From Nomia melanderi (lineage: Eukaryota > Arthropoda > Insecta > Hymenoptera > Halictidae): a stretch of DNA of 64,000 bases. Below, piece by piece: positions 49,501-60,757 of the stretch. Every line of letters starts with the position of its first letter. Within the stretch, counting starts at the first letter, position 1. The translations under genes were made by a program, and so were the position numbers. The stretch spans positions 32,831,160 to 32,895,159 of the forward strand of contig NC_134999.1 in assembly GCF_051020985.1 (NCBI RefSeq), in the 5' to 3' direction. A model generated the notes under the pieces. It saw nothing but the letters and a program-made list of their open reading frames with translations, did no database searches and was not told the DNA's origin.

Positions 49501-50242
49501 GATAGTCTTCCAGAAAGCTGGAGGCTGTTATAAAGATAAAAATCGCGGTGTAGTTTGGACTAACCCAGTCTTAAAGCAGATTTATCTCGTGACTAATCCA
49601 GGAGCGACCTAGATCAAGCGACTACAAAAGTTTGGCAAACACTCGGAGTCTTCTTATTCTTCTTATGGAAATTACTTTGATTCCTGAAGGTATTTGTAAG
49701 TTTCCGGTCCAGTAGGTCGCGCTAATCTCTGCCCCCGAACTTCTGTGTCCAATAATTGAAGTCAATGGGGCGCGGGTTGTTAGAAATCACGCGTCTGTAA
49801 CGATAATTGCCCGGCTCTCGGGATAGTTCGCCAATTGAATCGCTCCCTTTCCAGGGAAACTTCATTTTCTTGGACTTCGATCAAGCTCGCGGCTCCTGGA
49901 AGAGCAGAAACACTTCCCGAAAGTATCGTGAAAGGGGTCACGCGAAACCCTTTCGCTCCCTTCAGAAACTTCCAAGTATTATTACAAGCAACAAGTTAAC
50001 GGATCCTTCGATATCGGCGCAATCCTTGGAGAAAGGATATTCGATCCCTACCGCGGATAAAATTTCATTTCCGTCGGGTTTAAGTGTTACTGGATGGCGA
50101 ACTGTTCGTGATCCTCATTGTAACGTCCATTCAATTATTTCGCAGATGATTATACAGAACTGTATAACACTGCCAACTGTAAATACTATCAATTATAGAA
50201 TTTAGAATAGATAGATAATATGAGTTGTAAAATTAAGATAAT
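49501..50242. other. Unique DNA
   Basis: A 132-codon plus frame at 49807-50205 has no recognisable domain. Nothing else seen. Confidence 0.4.
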
Positions 50243-50447
50243 ATAGTGATCCCGGATGAGCCCTCAAGTTTATAACGGGGCTACTATTATTATAGATATT
50301 GAAAAGGTGGATCTTCAGTAAAAAGAGAATTAGGAAACTATATGGACAACACGTAAAAATACAACTTAATACCACGGAGGCCAACACACGACTCTCTATC
50401 ACGCACAAAAAACCATTCATCCTACAATAAATATTCTAGATACTACA
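50243..50447 (-). mobile_element. LTR-like unit, family L, copy 2, internally deleted
   Basis: Flanked by ATAAT at 50238-50242 and 50448-50452 (5-bp target duplication). On the minus strand it starts TGTAGTATCTAGAATA, joins AGGATGAATGG directly to GTGCGTGATAGAGAGTCGTG (about 270 bp shorter than 4512-5024), and ends with the tRNA-Pro-like site TGAGGGCTCATCCGGGAT (50249-50266) and CACTAT. The primer-site-like segment lies inside the duplicated-site boundaries. Confidence 0.75.
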
Positions 50448-50533
50448 ATAATTTAATAGATTAAATAAATAAACCCAAGATAAGATGAGACTTTTATAGA
50501 AAATTTTAAATACATTCTTGAAATGAACATTCT

Positions 50534-50740
50534 TGCCAGAAGAGTTGAATTTTTCTATTAATCGTTCATAGTAATAAATGAAAGCTTAGTGGCAATAATA
50601 ACTCCGTTATATTAGATAAAAATATCTTTATTTTCAATTGTATAATAATAAAAATAAAACGAAGGAGTTATTATAGTTGTCACTAAGCTGTCATTTATTA
50701 CTATGAATGATTAATAGAAAAAATTGAACCCTTCTCGCAG
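50534..50740. mobile_element. Miniature element with long terminal inverted repeats
   Basis: About 205 bp. The left arm (about 50534-50605) and right arm (about 50664-50740) are complementary over about 70 bases, including TTCTATTAATCGTTCATAGT / TTCTATTAATCATTCATAGT and TAATAACTCC, with a short AT-rich centre. Arms are about 88% complementary by eye. It has no TTAA ends and no clear target duplication. It could form a long hairpin if transcribed. Confidence 0.75.
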
Positions 50741-52123
50741 GTATTTTCTATTCAACACTGAAGGTGTTAGGTAGAGGAATACTAAGGTTTTCATTACGAC
50801 CGAGCTTGAACGACTCAAAGTAGCCGATAAATATTAAATTTCGCTTGTGTTTCGCATCGCGGTTTCCTTCGGAAGTGCTCGAGCTGAAAGAACCCCAGAG
50901 CTGGTTAATTATGCAGAAGCGGAGCGTGAACAATAAACTTTAATGCTCTTTTCAGATTCCATCACTCTCCACAAAAAAGTTCTTTCCCTGGGAATACCAT
51001 TGCTAAAACTAACTTCCATAATCCTTTCCCAGTTCTTTCCTCCTTCCTGCGAGAACATTGGAAGGAAGGAATGATAGTACAGGCTAAAAATATTTCATGG
51101 AAATTCGGACTTGGTAACGCTTGAATTTTATAAAAATTCAATACTGTTATCTTTTTACGTCTATCCTATTCCTGCATAATTTCCTAGAATTTCATTTCAA
51201 GATTCATAAATTTTATATTATACCTTACCTTGCATTATATATTTCAAATGATATTTGAAATTTCTCAATAGTTTCATCCACTTGTCTGACCATGCATATA
51301 CTCATTCTACTTAACCTCTCAAAACTCTTTTACCAGTCTATTTCAAAATAAAAAATATTATATAACAAAATATCTAAATGAATCTTCAATTCTACAGATT
51401 AAATCCACTTGTCTGATCATAACCATCTTATTTCACTGATGTAACAGTGATCAACCGTCTCACCTTTTTTCTCATTGCTAGCTTTCAATCGTCTCGTGTT
51501 AATAATTCCACTATAAAATCCATTCGACATCATTATCTATCATCTCCGGAAGCTCCTGTAATGCCAACGAAACATTTCGTTGCGCCATGGTATTTTAATC
51601 CCCGCAATTAAGCCCTCCTTTGTTCCGTGTCAACGAAACACGCGCCGCGACGCGAGCGAAAACCGTCGCCGTAAATTTCCATTTCACCGGACAATTTTTA
51701 GCCCCGGTGACAAATTCCTTTTTTTATTTTTTCTTCCCGTGTACCGCACATTCATCGCCGCCAGATTCACCGCGTGTATTTCACGCTCGTCCACGTGACA
51801 GGCGAAAACAGAGTGTCGTAAAAGTGTTGGCCGCTTACAGAACAACGGGAGCATTTGTTTTGATAAGCTGAACACGAGTCGCGGGGAACTCTGACCTGTC
51901 CGGAATCGAAATTCGTAAAACATGCGGCTCGACGGTCATTAATTATTTACAGCGACAAGCCGATCCGCTAGCTGTTCAGGCACGCTCGCGATTTATGGCC
52001 AGATGATTTCGGAACTTCAGTTCGGATGATTCGATTACGCGACCGCGGGTATATAGCTTCGCATTAAGAAAGTTCCCTTGGAATTTGATTTATGCTCCCT
52101 GCTGGTCTCGTTTTAGTTACTGT
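50741..52123. other. Unique DNA with two bipartite motif matches
   Basis: Contains the motif at 51284-51312 and a weak one at 51411-51438. 51540-52060 is GC-rich with overlapping open frames on both strands. No gene supported. Confidence 0.4.
51284..51312 (+). other. Bipartite motif
   Basis: GTCTGACC (51284-51291), 13 bases, TTCTACTT (51305-51312); 16 of 16. A weak second copy, GTCTGATC (51411-51418) with TTTCACTG (51431-51438), shares the upstream flank ATCCACTT. Confidence 0.65.
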
Positions 52124-52420
52124 GGGACGAATGGCTCGTTGTGCGTGCGTGCGGGCGACCAGGTCACGTTGCGACGGACCGGCGCAGCTATGTTTGGTGA
52201 ATAGTGTGACTGCGTTTGGAAAATCTTGAGTGGCTGAAAGAATGCGAGAAAGTTTCGAAAAGTCTGGAACCGAGCGACTGAACCGTGAGAAAAGCGTGTA
52301 CGTGACTGCGTGAATTTTGACTATGGACGAAAGATGCGAGTGAGAAGGGTGCAAGGGTAAGAAAGACAGAGCGAACGGGGGTGTACATTAAAAGCGAGTG
52401 GGAATGCGTGGCCGTGTGAT
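52124..52420 (+). mobile_element. LTR-like unit, family L, copy 3, left part only
   Basis: GTGTGACTGCGTTTGGAAAA, GTGGCTGAAAGAATGCGAG, GTGAGAAAAGCGTGTACGTG and TGACTATGGACGAAAGATGC align with 4570-4790. A 40-base GC-rich insertion near 52158-52198 and divergence after GTGGGAATGCGTG (about 52410) distinguish it. The primer-site end is absent. Confidence 0.7.
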
Positions 52421-54850
52421 AGTTGAACGAGACTTTGCGTGATCGGCGAGCCAGCGTTTAGAAATCTGTACAGACATTGCGACTTGCACGGGATATATTC
52501 TACATTACTGACCCGAAATTTTTAACGTTTGCGCTTCAAGCTTGCGAACCATAGAAGGATGTTCTATTAGAAAATAAATGATGTGGGAATGGATGTATTT
52601 GAGCGTGTGAATAGTGTCGCGTCGCTAAATCGCTGTAGGAGGGCTATCGACGAAATCTTCTGCGAGGCACATTAGAGCCCTGGGTATTTTTACCGTAGCA
52701 GAAATAAAAGCCCAAGGAACCGTTACTTCAATAATTTAGTCGTAGTTGCTTCGGCACGTTTCGCCAGTTTTGTAGATTTACCGTAACTTTTACCTTACAT
52801 CTGTTTGCCAGAAGTCGAGGCGATCCTTGGTTTTGTTACTCGCTATGGTCAGTGCCAAGAACGCTCGGGACCCTTGCGTGGGTCACCCGGGGGCTGCAAT
52901 CGGCAACCTCTCCAGGATCACTGCTTGAGTCCCACTCGAACGAATTTTTGTTTGTACGCGCCCACTATCTGGAAGGCTACAAATCAGGAAGCTTCCAATT
53001 ATGCACACGCCTACCCGAAGGTTTATAAAAACCCACGCAAGGTACGGAGACGGAGATATAAGAAAAAATTGAACTAGACACGCGAGACGGAGTATATAGA
53101 CGTCGTTGTAGACTCTCGCCGCTGACGAGTATTACTGAACTCCCAAAAATGAACAGCAAATTATTCTCACTGAAGTAAATATTTATACAGTCCACTTCCA
53201 ATCAGTTCGCACAAAGTTAAGTCGGCGTGCGACGTACGGGTTTCCCTATAACATTTCGAAATAGAAAACGCGTACACAACAAATAGATATATCGATGAGT
53301 GATGAATGTGTGTGCAATAGATGAATGACACGACTGTGTGTGAGCGCGTTTTGAATGAAAGTTCAAAGCATTGGAATATTCTAAATTATATTGATTATCT
53401 CTACATGTTAATAATATTCGTTTTTTTATGAATCTAGAATATTGCAAACATATGTGAAGTTAATGCATGGTAATGAAAGAATGTTCTAGGTGTGCGAGTG
53501 AGACAAGAGCATCTGAGTGTATAAATAGTGTGTGCGTTGTGTGGTTTAGTTAGTGTTTTATTGTTAGTTGTCAAGAAATAATTATACTGTTTCTAATCAA
53601 ATTCTCCTTCTACAATGATAATATTGTTACTACTTGTGGCGTGTATTTTGGAAATTGAAAAGAGTTTCTTAATACCTCACGATTTTCCATTAAAAAAACG
53701 AATACTGCTAATAATGAAATGATATATTACACTGACTTTCAAAGGGGAACAATTTCAATATTAATTTCAATTTCACTCGATATGACCAATCCATCCAATC
53801 TAAAGACTCAACATTTCCAAAGGAAATCCCTGTAGCAACTCGAAAGATAATTTCTGAAACCCATAAGCAATTCTCAACTCGAAGAAACGACAAATTTGGG
53901 ACCGTAATGAATCAGTCAAACTCAAAAATTCTCAATGAAATCATTCTATTATTCCTGAAACCTCCACTCTACGTCTACATTCATCCAAACTCTCATAAGT
54001 TTTCAAACCACGTATTTTAGTTCGCATTATCAACTGCTAGCCGCGCAGATTCAGCGCGAGAGGCCGGAGACACGCTAAGAAATTAGGTGAAACGCGTCTC
54101 GCAGACGAAACTGGGAACATTAGATCTACGCTACGAAGAAATAGATCTCGGAGTCTACTTAACACGCGGGCGAATTTAATCTTCACATCGTGTCGCGCAA
54201 CATAACCCATTTCGTTTCAGGCGCGCTAATCTGAAAATATCACGCTGCTTAACCCAGATTCCCATTGTCTCCGTGGCTGTATTATTAATAACTTCGTCGT
54301 CTACCCGAGATCCAGCAGATTCGCCGCCGTCGAAAGATTACAAGGTTCGGTTGAATGCTAACATTCCACGGTGGAACGATCGCGACGTACATATCTCTTG
54401 ATTAACTTTTTCGCGGCACTCCTTGGTAACCAAAGAATCTACTTCACTGTTTCACTTCGCGCTCATTCGCTGCCACTGGAAATCCCGCGTTTCGAGCGAT
54501 TTCCAGACGTTTGGTAGTGTTTAATTTTTAATTAGCGATAATGATAAAAAGACAAGATGTTCGTGACACCGTTTGTGGTGATCAGCTTCGTTTCGAGGTC
54601 ATTTGTATTCGAGAATTTAACCAATGATGGTTTTGAAATGTATGAATGATTGCTTGGAAGGAGTTGAAACGGGAAATTTATTTATTGTCGATTGGGAATT
54701 AATTGAAGTTTTCGTCAGAGTTGTGCTCGAATGAAGTTAAATGTAGATATGAATGTACCTTGAAATTAATGAATAAGATTAGGTTAGAAATAAATAAAGT
54801 AATCACTAATTTGGACCTCAATATAAACCTAACCTAAAATATAAATGAGA
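52421..54850. other. Possible further LTR-derived sequence, then unique DNA
   Basis: 52430-53250 is more GC-rich than its surroundings and contains TATAAAA at 53024-53030; a 90-codon frame (52805-53077) overlaps it. A TATAAATAG at 53520-53528 is followed by GT-rich sequence. Both look like LTR or promoter debris downstream of the family L copy, but I cannot define ends. 53620-54850 is unique, mixed composition. Confidence 0.3.
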
Positions 54851-54859
54851 TTCAATTGA

Positions 54860-55076
54860 CACTAGATTTACGGACGTTTATTTTACACTTTATTCTATCG
54901 TAGAATATTACATTTGTTCATATAAATCGCGGAGGTTAGTGTGCCAAGAATAGAGAATTATAATTTAAATTCGCATAAATGAATAAATCAAAATCGACTT
55001 AAATTGTCAAAAGTGATTGAATATTTGTTTCTAATATACAATTCCCATCGAATTGACGGATTCCGTAAATGTAGCG
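54860..55076. mobile_element. Miniature element with CACTAGATTTACGGA-type ends
   Basis: 217 bp. Left CACTAGATTTACGGA (54860-54874), right TCCGTAAATGTAGCG (55062-55076), inverted repeats with 13 of 15 matches. Both sides carry TTCAATT (54851-54857 and 55077-55083), which suggests a 7-8 bp duplication of hAT type. The immediately adjacent TTGA and TTCA could instead be decayed TTAA. The boundary is therefore ambiguous. Confidence 0.6.
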
Positions 55077-55079
55077 TTC

Positions 55080-55809
55080 AATTTGGCTAAGTAAAGAAGC
55101 CAGAAGCTAGTCAAAAATAAAACAAACTTTTCTTTCCAGTTCTCTTAAGAAATTAATTATTACACTATACTATTAACTAAGTTCATCAACTCTACAACTA
55201 CCCACGATAATTCCAAGTACCCTCGACCCACCCTTCAACGCGAAATTAGCATAGCCTCACCAACATCCGCGTTTCGCGCAGTTAAACCGATCGGACGCCC
55301 TGAAGCCGTTAAACTTCATCGCGGCAACAGGCTGCTATTTATATTCGATTCGTTAACTAATAATAGTTCGCACCCTTACTTTGCATAAACTTCCATCGAC
55401 AGTCCGTAAGGAATCGTAATCGAGTCTCGGAATAAATAAGCTAGTTAGATACCCTCCGGAGGGCACCGGTGCATCGGCAATCGCGTTTCCGGAGTGGCAG
55501 CGCGCAAAGGGATGCAAATGAAGCCCGATACAGAAAAGCAATCTAGATATACGATAAAAGATCGCGGACAAAGAGTGTGCAAATGAATTTCGAAGCGGCT
55601 CGCGCTCTCAAAGATCCTCGACCGGGAGTCCCTCTCTCTCTTCTATTATCTTTTTCTCTTTTCTTCTTAATGAAATCGCCTGAAATGAAATCACTTTCCG
55701 CGTGACTCTTCGTTCGTATTAACCCGAGCCGGTAATCCGCGATTGGCTGAACGGAAAATCATCGTGGCTCGCCGGGATCGCGGAATTTGGTAACGCTCTA
55801 CGGGAAAAT
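55080..55809. other. Unique DNA
   Basis: Mixed composition, GC-rich at about 55250-55500. A pyrimidine-rich run (CTCTCTCTTC...) is near 55630-55665. No gene recognised. Confidence 0.45.
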
Positions 55810-55813
55810 TTAA

Positions 55814-56844
55814 CTCTAACCGTACCGGATTTGAAATTTTATGTTTTCGTTCGTTTATTTAGCTTTATATAAATTCCTATATCTTCAGATTAATCAATTT
55901 TTCAATTTTTGTTTTTCCCTTTGTTTCTGTGTCCACTGAAGAATTGTATTTCCAATTTGTTTACTTTCATTCTGTAGCTAGATATTTGACTGGTTACGCT
56001 AGGAAAAGTGTCCTTGTATAGTTAGTGTTAATATAAATTCCTATATCTTCAGATTAATCAATTTTTCAATTTTTGTTTTTCCCTTTGTTTCTGTGTCCAC
56101 TGAAGAATTGTATTTCCAATTTGTTTACTTTCATTCTGTAGCTAGATATTTGACTGGTTACGCTAGGAAAAGTGTCCTTGTATAGTTAGTGTTAATATAA
56201 ATTCCTATATCTTCAGATTAATCAATTTTTCAATTTTTGTTTTTCCCTTTGTTTCTGTGTCCACTGAAGAATTGTATTTCCAATTTGTTTACTTTCATTC
56301 TGTAGCTAGATATTTGACTGGTTACGCTAGGAAAAGTGTCCTTGTATAGTTAGTGTTAATATAAATTCCTATATCTTCAGATTAATCAATTTTTCAATTT
56401 TTGTTTTTCCCTTTGTTTCTGTGTCCACTGAAGAATTGTATTTCCAATTTGTTTACTTTCATTCTGTAGCTAGATATTTGACTGGTTACGCTAGGAAAAG
56501 TGTCCTTGAGAGTTAGTGTTAATATAAATTCCTATATCTTCAGATTAATCAATTTTTCAATTTTTGTTTTTCCCTTTGTTTCTGTGTCCACTGAAGAATT
56601 GTATTTCCAATTTGTTTACTTTCATTCTGTAGCTAGATATTTGACTGGTTACGCTAGGAAAAGTGTCCTTGTATAGTTAGTGTTAATATAAATTTCTATA
56701 TCTTCAGATTAATCAATTTTTCAATTTTTGTTTTTCCCTTTGTTTCTGTGTCCACTGAAGAAATGTATTTCTAATTTGTTTACTTTTATTCTGTAGCTAG
56801 ATATTTGACTGGCTACGCTAGGAAAAGTGTCGGTACGATTAGTG
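55814..56844 (+). mobile_element. TTAA miniature element with its body amplified into a 164-bp array
   Basis: TTAA at 55810-55813 and 56845-56848. Ends CTCTAACCGTACCG (55814-55827) and, reverse-complemented from 56831-56844, CACTAATCGTACCG (12 of 14). Between them lies a six-copy array of 164-bp units. One unit plus the ends would be about 210 bp, the normal size of the other TTAA elements here. Each internal unit ends GTTAGTGTTAA, i.e. a copy of the right terminus. Confidence 0.8.
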
Positions 56845-56848
56845 TTAA
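55868..56848. repeat. 164-bp tandem array, 6 copies
   Basis: AAATTCCTATATCTTCAGAT starts at 55871, 56035, 56199, 56363 and 56526, and as AAATTTCTATATCTTCAG at 56690. Periods are 164, 164, 164, 163 and 164. The first five units are essentially identical apart from one small change near 56512; the sixth carries several substitutions. Near-identity implies recent expansion. Confidence 0.97.
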
Positions 56849-59120
56849 TTATCCGCCTACAGTAGCGGCACTGAATACGCACAGATGCGTGCGGACTTCA
56901 CCAGATTTCGGTTATTTTACCGATTCGTTACGGGCCGTTGAACAACGAACGGACACTCGTATCGTAAATTATAATTTCTGGCAACACTTGGCTCCCACGA
57001 CCGTCTAATGTCCGCTTCGCCGGCTATAGTTTGGCACGTGCCATTAAGCAATCGACTGTTCGAAAACGCTGGAATCAAAGTGCGCTTAGTTCAATACGCT
57101 CACTTGGAAACGGGATGCTTATTTATTGGCTACTGCGGTGTACTCGGATGTCTGGGTTCATTATTGTTTAACCGCCGCACTGGGTGCTCTTATCGAAATA
57201 ATTGAGTTTGAATGAAAATTCAACGAAAATGGTTTGTAGATTTTTTGAAGTAAAAGGCAATGTATGTATTTCTTTTTTATTGGGACTTCCTATTAATATT
57301 ACACTTCAGAATGTTCAATTTAGATTTCTAAGCGATGATATGTGAAATTATTTGTTAATTTTGTGTCCTTGAAGATTTTTCCTTTTTATGATTAAATCAG
57401 TAGTATAAGTAAGTAATAACGCACACGGTAGTTATTTTCAGAGAAATCCTCTGGATATTTTTCAACGCGACACAATAATTGAACACAAATATTAATGTGA
57501 ATCCATGGAAAATACAGGATTCAAGGAAACAAAATTTCCGCAGAAAGTAAAAAGGTTAAAAAGAAATGTAAACAGACTAATGGTATCGAGGGAAATGTAC
57601 AGAACACAACAGAGCTAATTCAACATGTTCAATATTTACATTAAAACCCCCTGTCGGCAAACTCGTCCCCCGAAGAAATCAAATCCTCCGCGGGAGTGTA
57701 AAATTCCCAATAACATATAACCCGTTCGTGTTCAACAGGAAACTGCGGAGGCGTGTCCAGTAGGCGTGTCGCGATAGAAACGTGAAATTGAAAATGCTAC
57801 TCTTCGACGAGCGTGACTGTTGTACAACTTATTCCCAAATCCGTAACGTAATACAGCGCACATCTTTGCCCCATTAAAACTTTGATACATTAAGGTTCTT
57901 ATAACATAATGAATGTCGGTGTCTATAACAGCTAATAAACTATAAACGATGAACTACGCAACCTGTTGGATTAGAAATTATTAGACGAAAGTTTCAATGT
58001 AAGAAATTGAAAAGATTCTTTTAAATGATCCTATCAACGTCGAAATATTCCATTAAAAAAACACACATTCCTAAATCGAACTTCCTTCAAGCATTAAATA
58101 ATATTACATATTTCAATATTGTAGAAGAAAGAGAATATTCAATTTATATCAACAATATTTTCACTGCTTACAATAAAATAATGAATTCCAAAGAAATCCC
58201 ATTTTAGAATCAACTTACTAATAGCACGTACATCGAGGAAGAGAACTAATTTTCTTTCAACATTTCACATATGACATTACAGAGTTTAATGTTAAATATC
58301 AAACTTTACAGTTTCACCAATCGTTGTCGAATCAGTTGGCAATTGAGTGTCTCTGAAGTGCAGAGTTAAGGATATTAGACATTTAACCTACCTTCGCAAG
58401 GTACAGCTCGTTCCATTTACATGAAACACCCTGTACACACCGAACGAATCCGAACACGTTCCGCCTCCTCCTAACCCCGCTTCGAGCGGTGAATCCACAG
58501 TTTATCCTCGGGGAAACTTTCAGCCGATGTAATTCCATCGAAATTTCCTCGAATATCGGCTCGAGGTCCGCGCCGATTCCCCGTGTTCCTTTATCTCCTG
58601 CGATTCCCGGCGTCAACGATCCCTTTCTCGTCCACGGCTCGCACATCAAAGCACGATCGTATAGCGTAGCAATCACGGGTCGGGGTTCCTCTCCGGTTAC
58701 TCGATAAGGGATCACCGGCAGCCCCCCTCCGGCCCCGCGCCCCGTCTATGACCCACATGCTCAACGAGAAAGAAATAGACCCATCTGGTTTCATCCTGGT
58801 TACCAACAGAATGGTAGGGGGATTCTGTGAAGGTGTCTCATCTACGGGACGGAAATGTTTTTGAACTGTACCGAACGAGACTTCGATTATCGTGATCCTC
58901 GTGGAACGGTTTCGCGTTCTCTTCGCCGACTCCTTTCGGTGTTCCTGGCTTTTCTCTTCGTGTATCGCGCCGGGATCTTGATCAGGTTTTTATAGCGAAC
59001 GGTTTTTAGTAAACATAGAAATTGCTGTATAAGATTGAAATAGAATTTAGGGAAATATGCACAGTTTTTGTGATTCAATTTTTGACACTTCTTCTATAGG
59101 ATTTTTGTTGGTTTTAGAAT
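56849..59120. other. Unique DNA
   Basis: 56850-57220 is mixed. 57230-58380 is AT-rich. 58380-58980 is GC-rich with a 110-codon minus frame (58383-58715) and overlapping plus frames; no recognisable domain. Confidence 0.45.
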
Positions 59121-59124
59121 TTAA

Positions 59125-59302
59125 CTCTTTTCGCTCGAGAGGTGATTCTTAGTCGCCACTTGATTTGATGTAGTGAAATTATGAGGTTATGTATAGTATT
59201 AAGCTTCGTATGTCGATACGTGAAATATTCGAATGAGGTAGCTTTGTTTCTTGATTTATGTGTTTTCTCATTGGTTAGTGGGAAATTATCGAGTGCAAGG
59301 GG
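59125..59302 (+). mobile_element. TTAA miniature element, family B, short copy
   Basis: 178 bp. TTAA (59121-59124) then CTCTTTTCGCTCGAG; right end ATCGAGTGCAAGGGG... followed by TTAG (59303-59306). Body: CGCCACTTGATTTGA, CGTGAAATATTCGAAT. The hairpin is partly decayed: GGTGA (59141-59145) opposite TCGCC (59153-59157). Confidence 0.78.
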
Positions 59303-59304
59303 TT

Positions 59305-59640
59305 AGTATTAATAGAGAATTGTTTACAAGTTTGTTGATAATTAGAATGTAATATTAATGGAGAATTATTTACTAGTTTGTTGATAATTAGAATGTAATA
59401 TCTACAAGAGAATTATCTACAAGTGTGTTGATAATTAGAATGTTTATACGTTCTTTTTGTAATAAAATATTAATGGAGAATTATTTACAAGTTTGTTGAT
59501 AATTAGAATGTAATATTAATAGAGAATTATCTACAAGTGCGTTGATAATTAGAATGTTTATACGTTCTTGTTGTAATAAAATATTAATAGAGAATTGTTT
59601 ACAAGTTTGTTGATAATTAGAATGTAATATCAATATTAAA
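59305..59640. repeat. Tandem array alternating 47- and 67-bp units
   Basis: GTTGATAATTAGAATG recurs at 59334, 59380, 59427, 59494, 59541 and 59609 (steps 46, 47, 67, 47, 68). The longer units contain an extra TTTATACGTTCTTnTTGTAA segment. It begins next to the family B element. Confidence 0.92.
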
Positions 59641-60244
59641 GACTGATTCTTATTTTTGGTAAATTTGATTGGTAATGATATTCGTGATGATTATAGTATT
59701 AACAATCGGGTGTAAGTTTTTACAGTATTACTTCTAAAAAAAGTTTTCGTATCGTCACGTGTACAAATGCATAAAGACTAACAGTCTGTTTACCGCTCGA
59801 ATGTTTTGTGGCACAGTTGGACCGGAGAGTGGTGCTTTGAAGTTACACTCATGTAGACACGCAACTTCCATATGACATCGAGGTAGAACTCTCCAATGCA
59901 GTTGTAACATAACTCGCAAGGACAGAACTCTCCAGTAAAAACAGAACAGACAATTGATGGAACTCTCCAACAGTTTACTCTCGACTAACTGTTGTTCATA
60001 ATTTTTGGATTAGCACTCGTTGGGGTCCACTCTCGAGAGAGCGCATCACGAGAGTTGCCTTGGAGAGTAAACATCAGAAGTTAGTCACACATGAAAACGT
60101 AAAATTCTCTTTCCATTCTCTCTTGTGGCACCTCGAGTAAACATTTGCTTGCATCTGCTTATTCTGTTTCGTTCCCTACTGAATTATTCAATGAAAAAGC
60201 TATGAAACGTCGCGTAGAATAAATTATTACAAAACATTCGCTAC
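59641..60244. other. Unique DNA
   Basis: Short repeats of AACTCTCCA-like sequence occur near 59890-60020. No gene recognised. Confidence 0.4.
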
Positions 60245-60757
60245 ACTAAGTACTGTATACTAAACATTTTCAAAAGATTTTATGCCTTTATTTGATAAAG
60301 AATATATTCTATAATTATTTTACTTTGAAAAAATTCAATTTTCAATGACTACAATGAGTGGAGAATATATAATAATATTTTTTAATACGTTATTTACTAT
60401 TTTTTAACTGAGATTCAATATCATGTTCAGCATTCCACAATTGAAGATACGTTTCAGTAGAAATATCAAGCATAGGTCAGATTATGAAACTCAGAAGTAC
60501 ACTAACTACTGTATACTAAACATTTTCAAAAGATTTTATGCCTTAATTTGATAAAAGATATATTCTATAATTATTTTACTTTGAAAAAGTTCAATCTTGA
60601 ATGACTACAATAAGTTGAAAATATATAATAATATTTTTTAATACGTTATTTACTATTTTTCAACTGAGATTCAATATGATGTTCAGTGTTCCACAATTGA
60701 AGATAATTCTCAGTAGAAATATCAAGCATAGGTCAGATTATGAAACTCAGAAGTACA
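60245..60757. repeat. Direct duplication, 2 copies of 256 bp
   Basis: TACTGTATACTAAACATTTT starts at 60251 and 60507. Copies are closely similar across ATTTTATGCCTTTATTTGAT, ATACGTTATTTACTATTTTT and AGAAATATCAAGCATAGGTC. Each ends with a bipartite motif on the minus strand. Confidence 0.93.
60455..60482 (-). other. Bipartite motif, minus strand
   Basis: CAGTAGAA (60455-60462), 12 bases, GGTCAGAT (60475-60482); 14 of 16. Duplicated with its surroundings at 60711-60738. Confidence 0.5.

Noticed and set aside
58383..58715. 110-codon minus-strand frame in a GC-rich patch
   Set aside because: Overlapped by plus-strand frames and without recognisable features.
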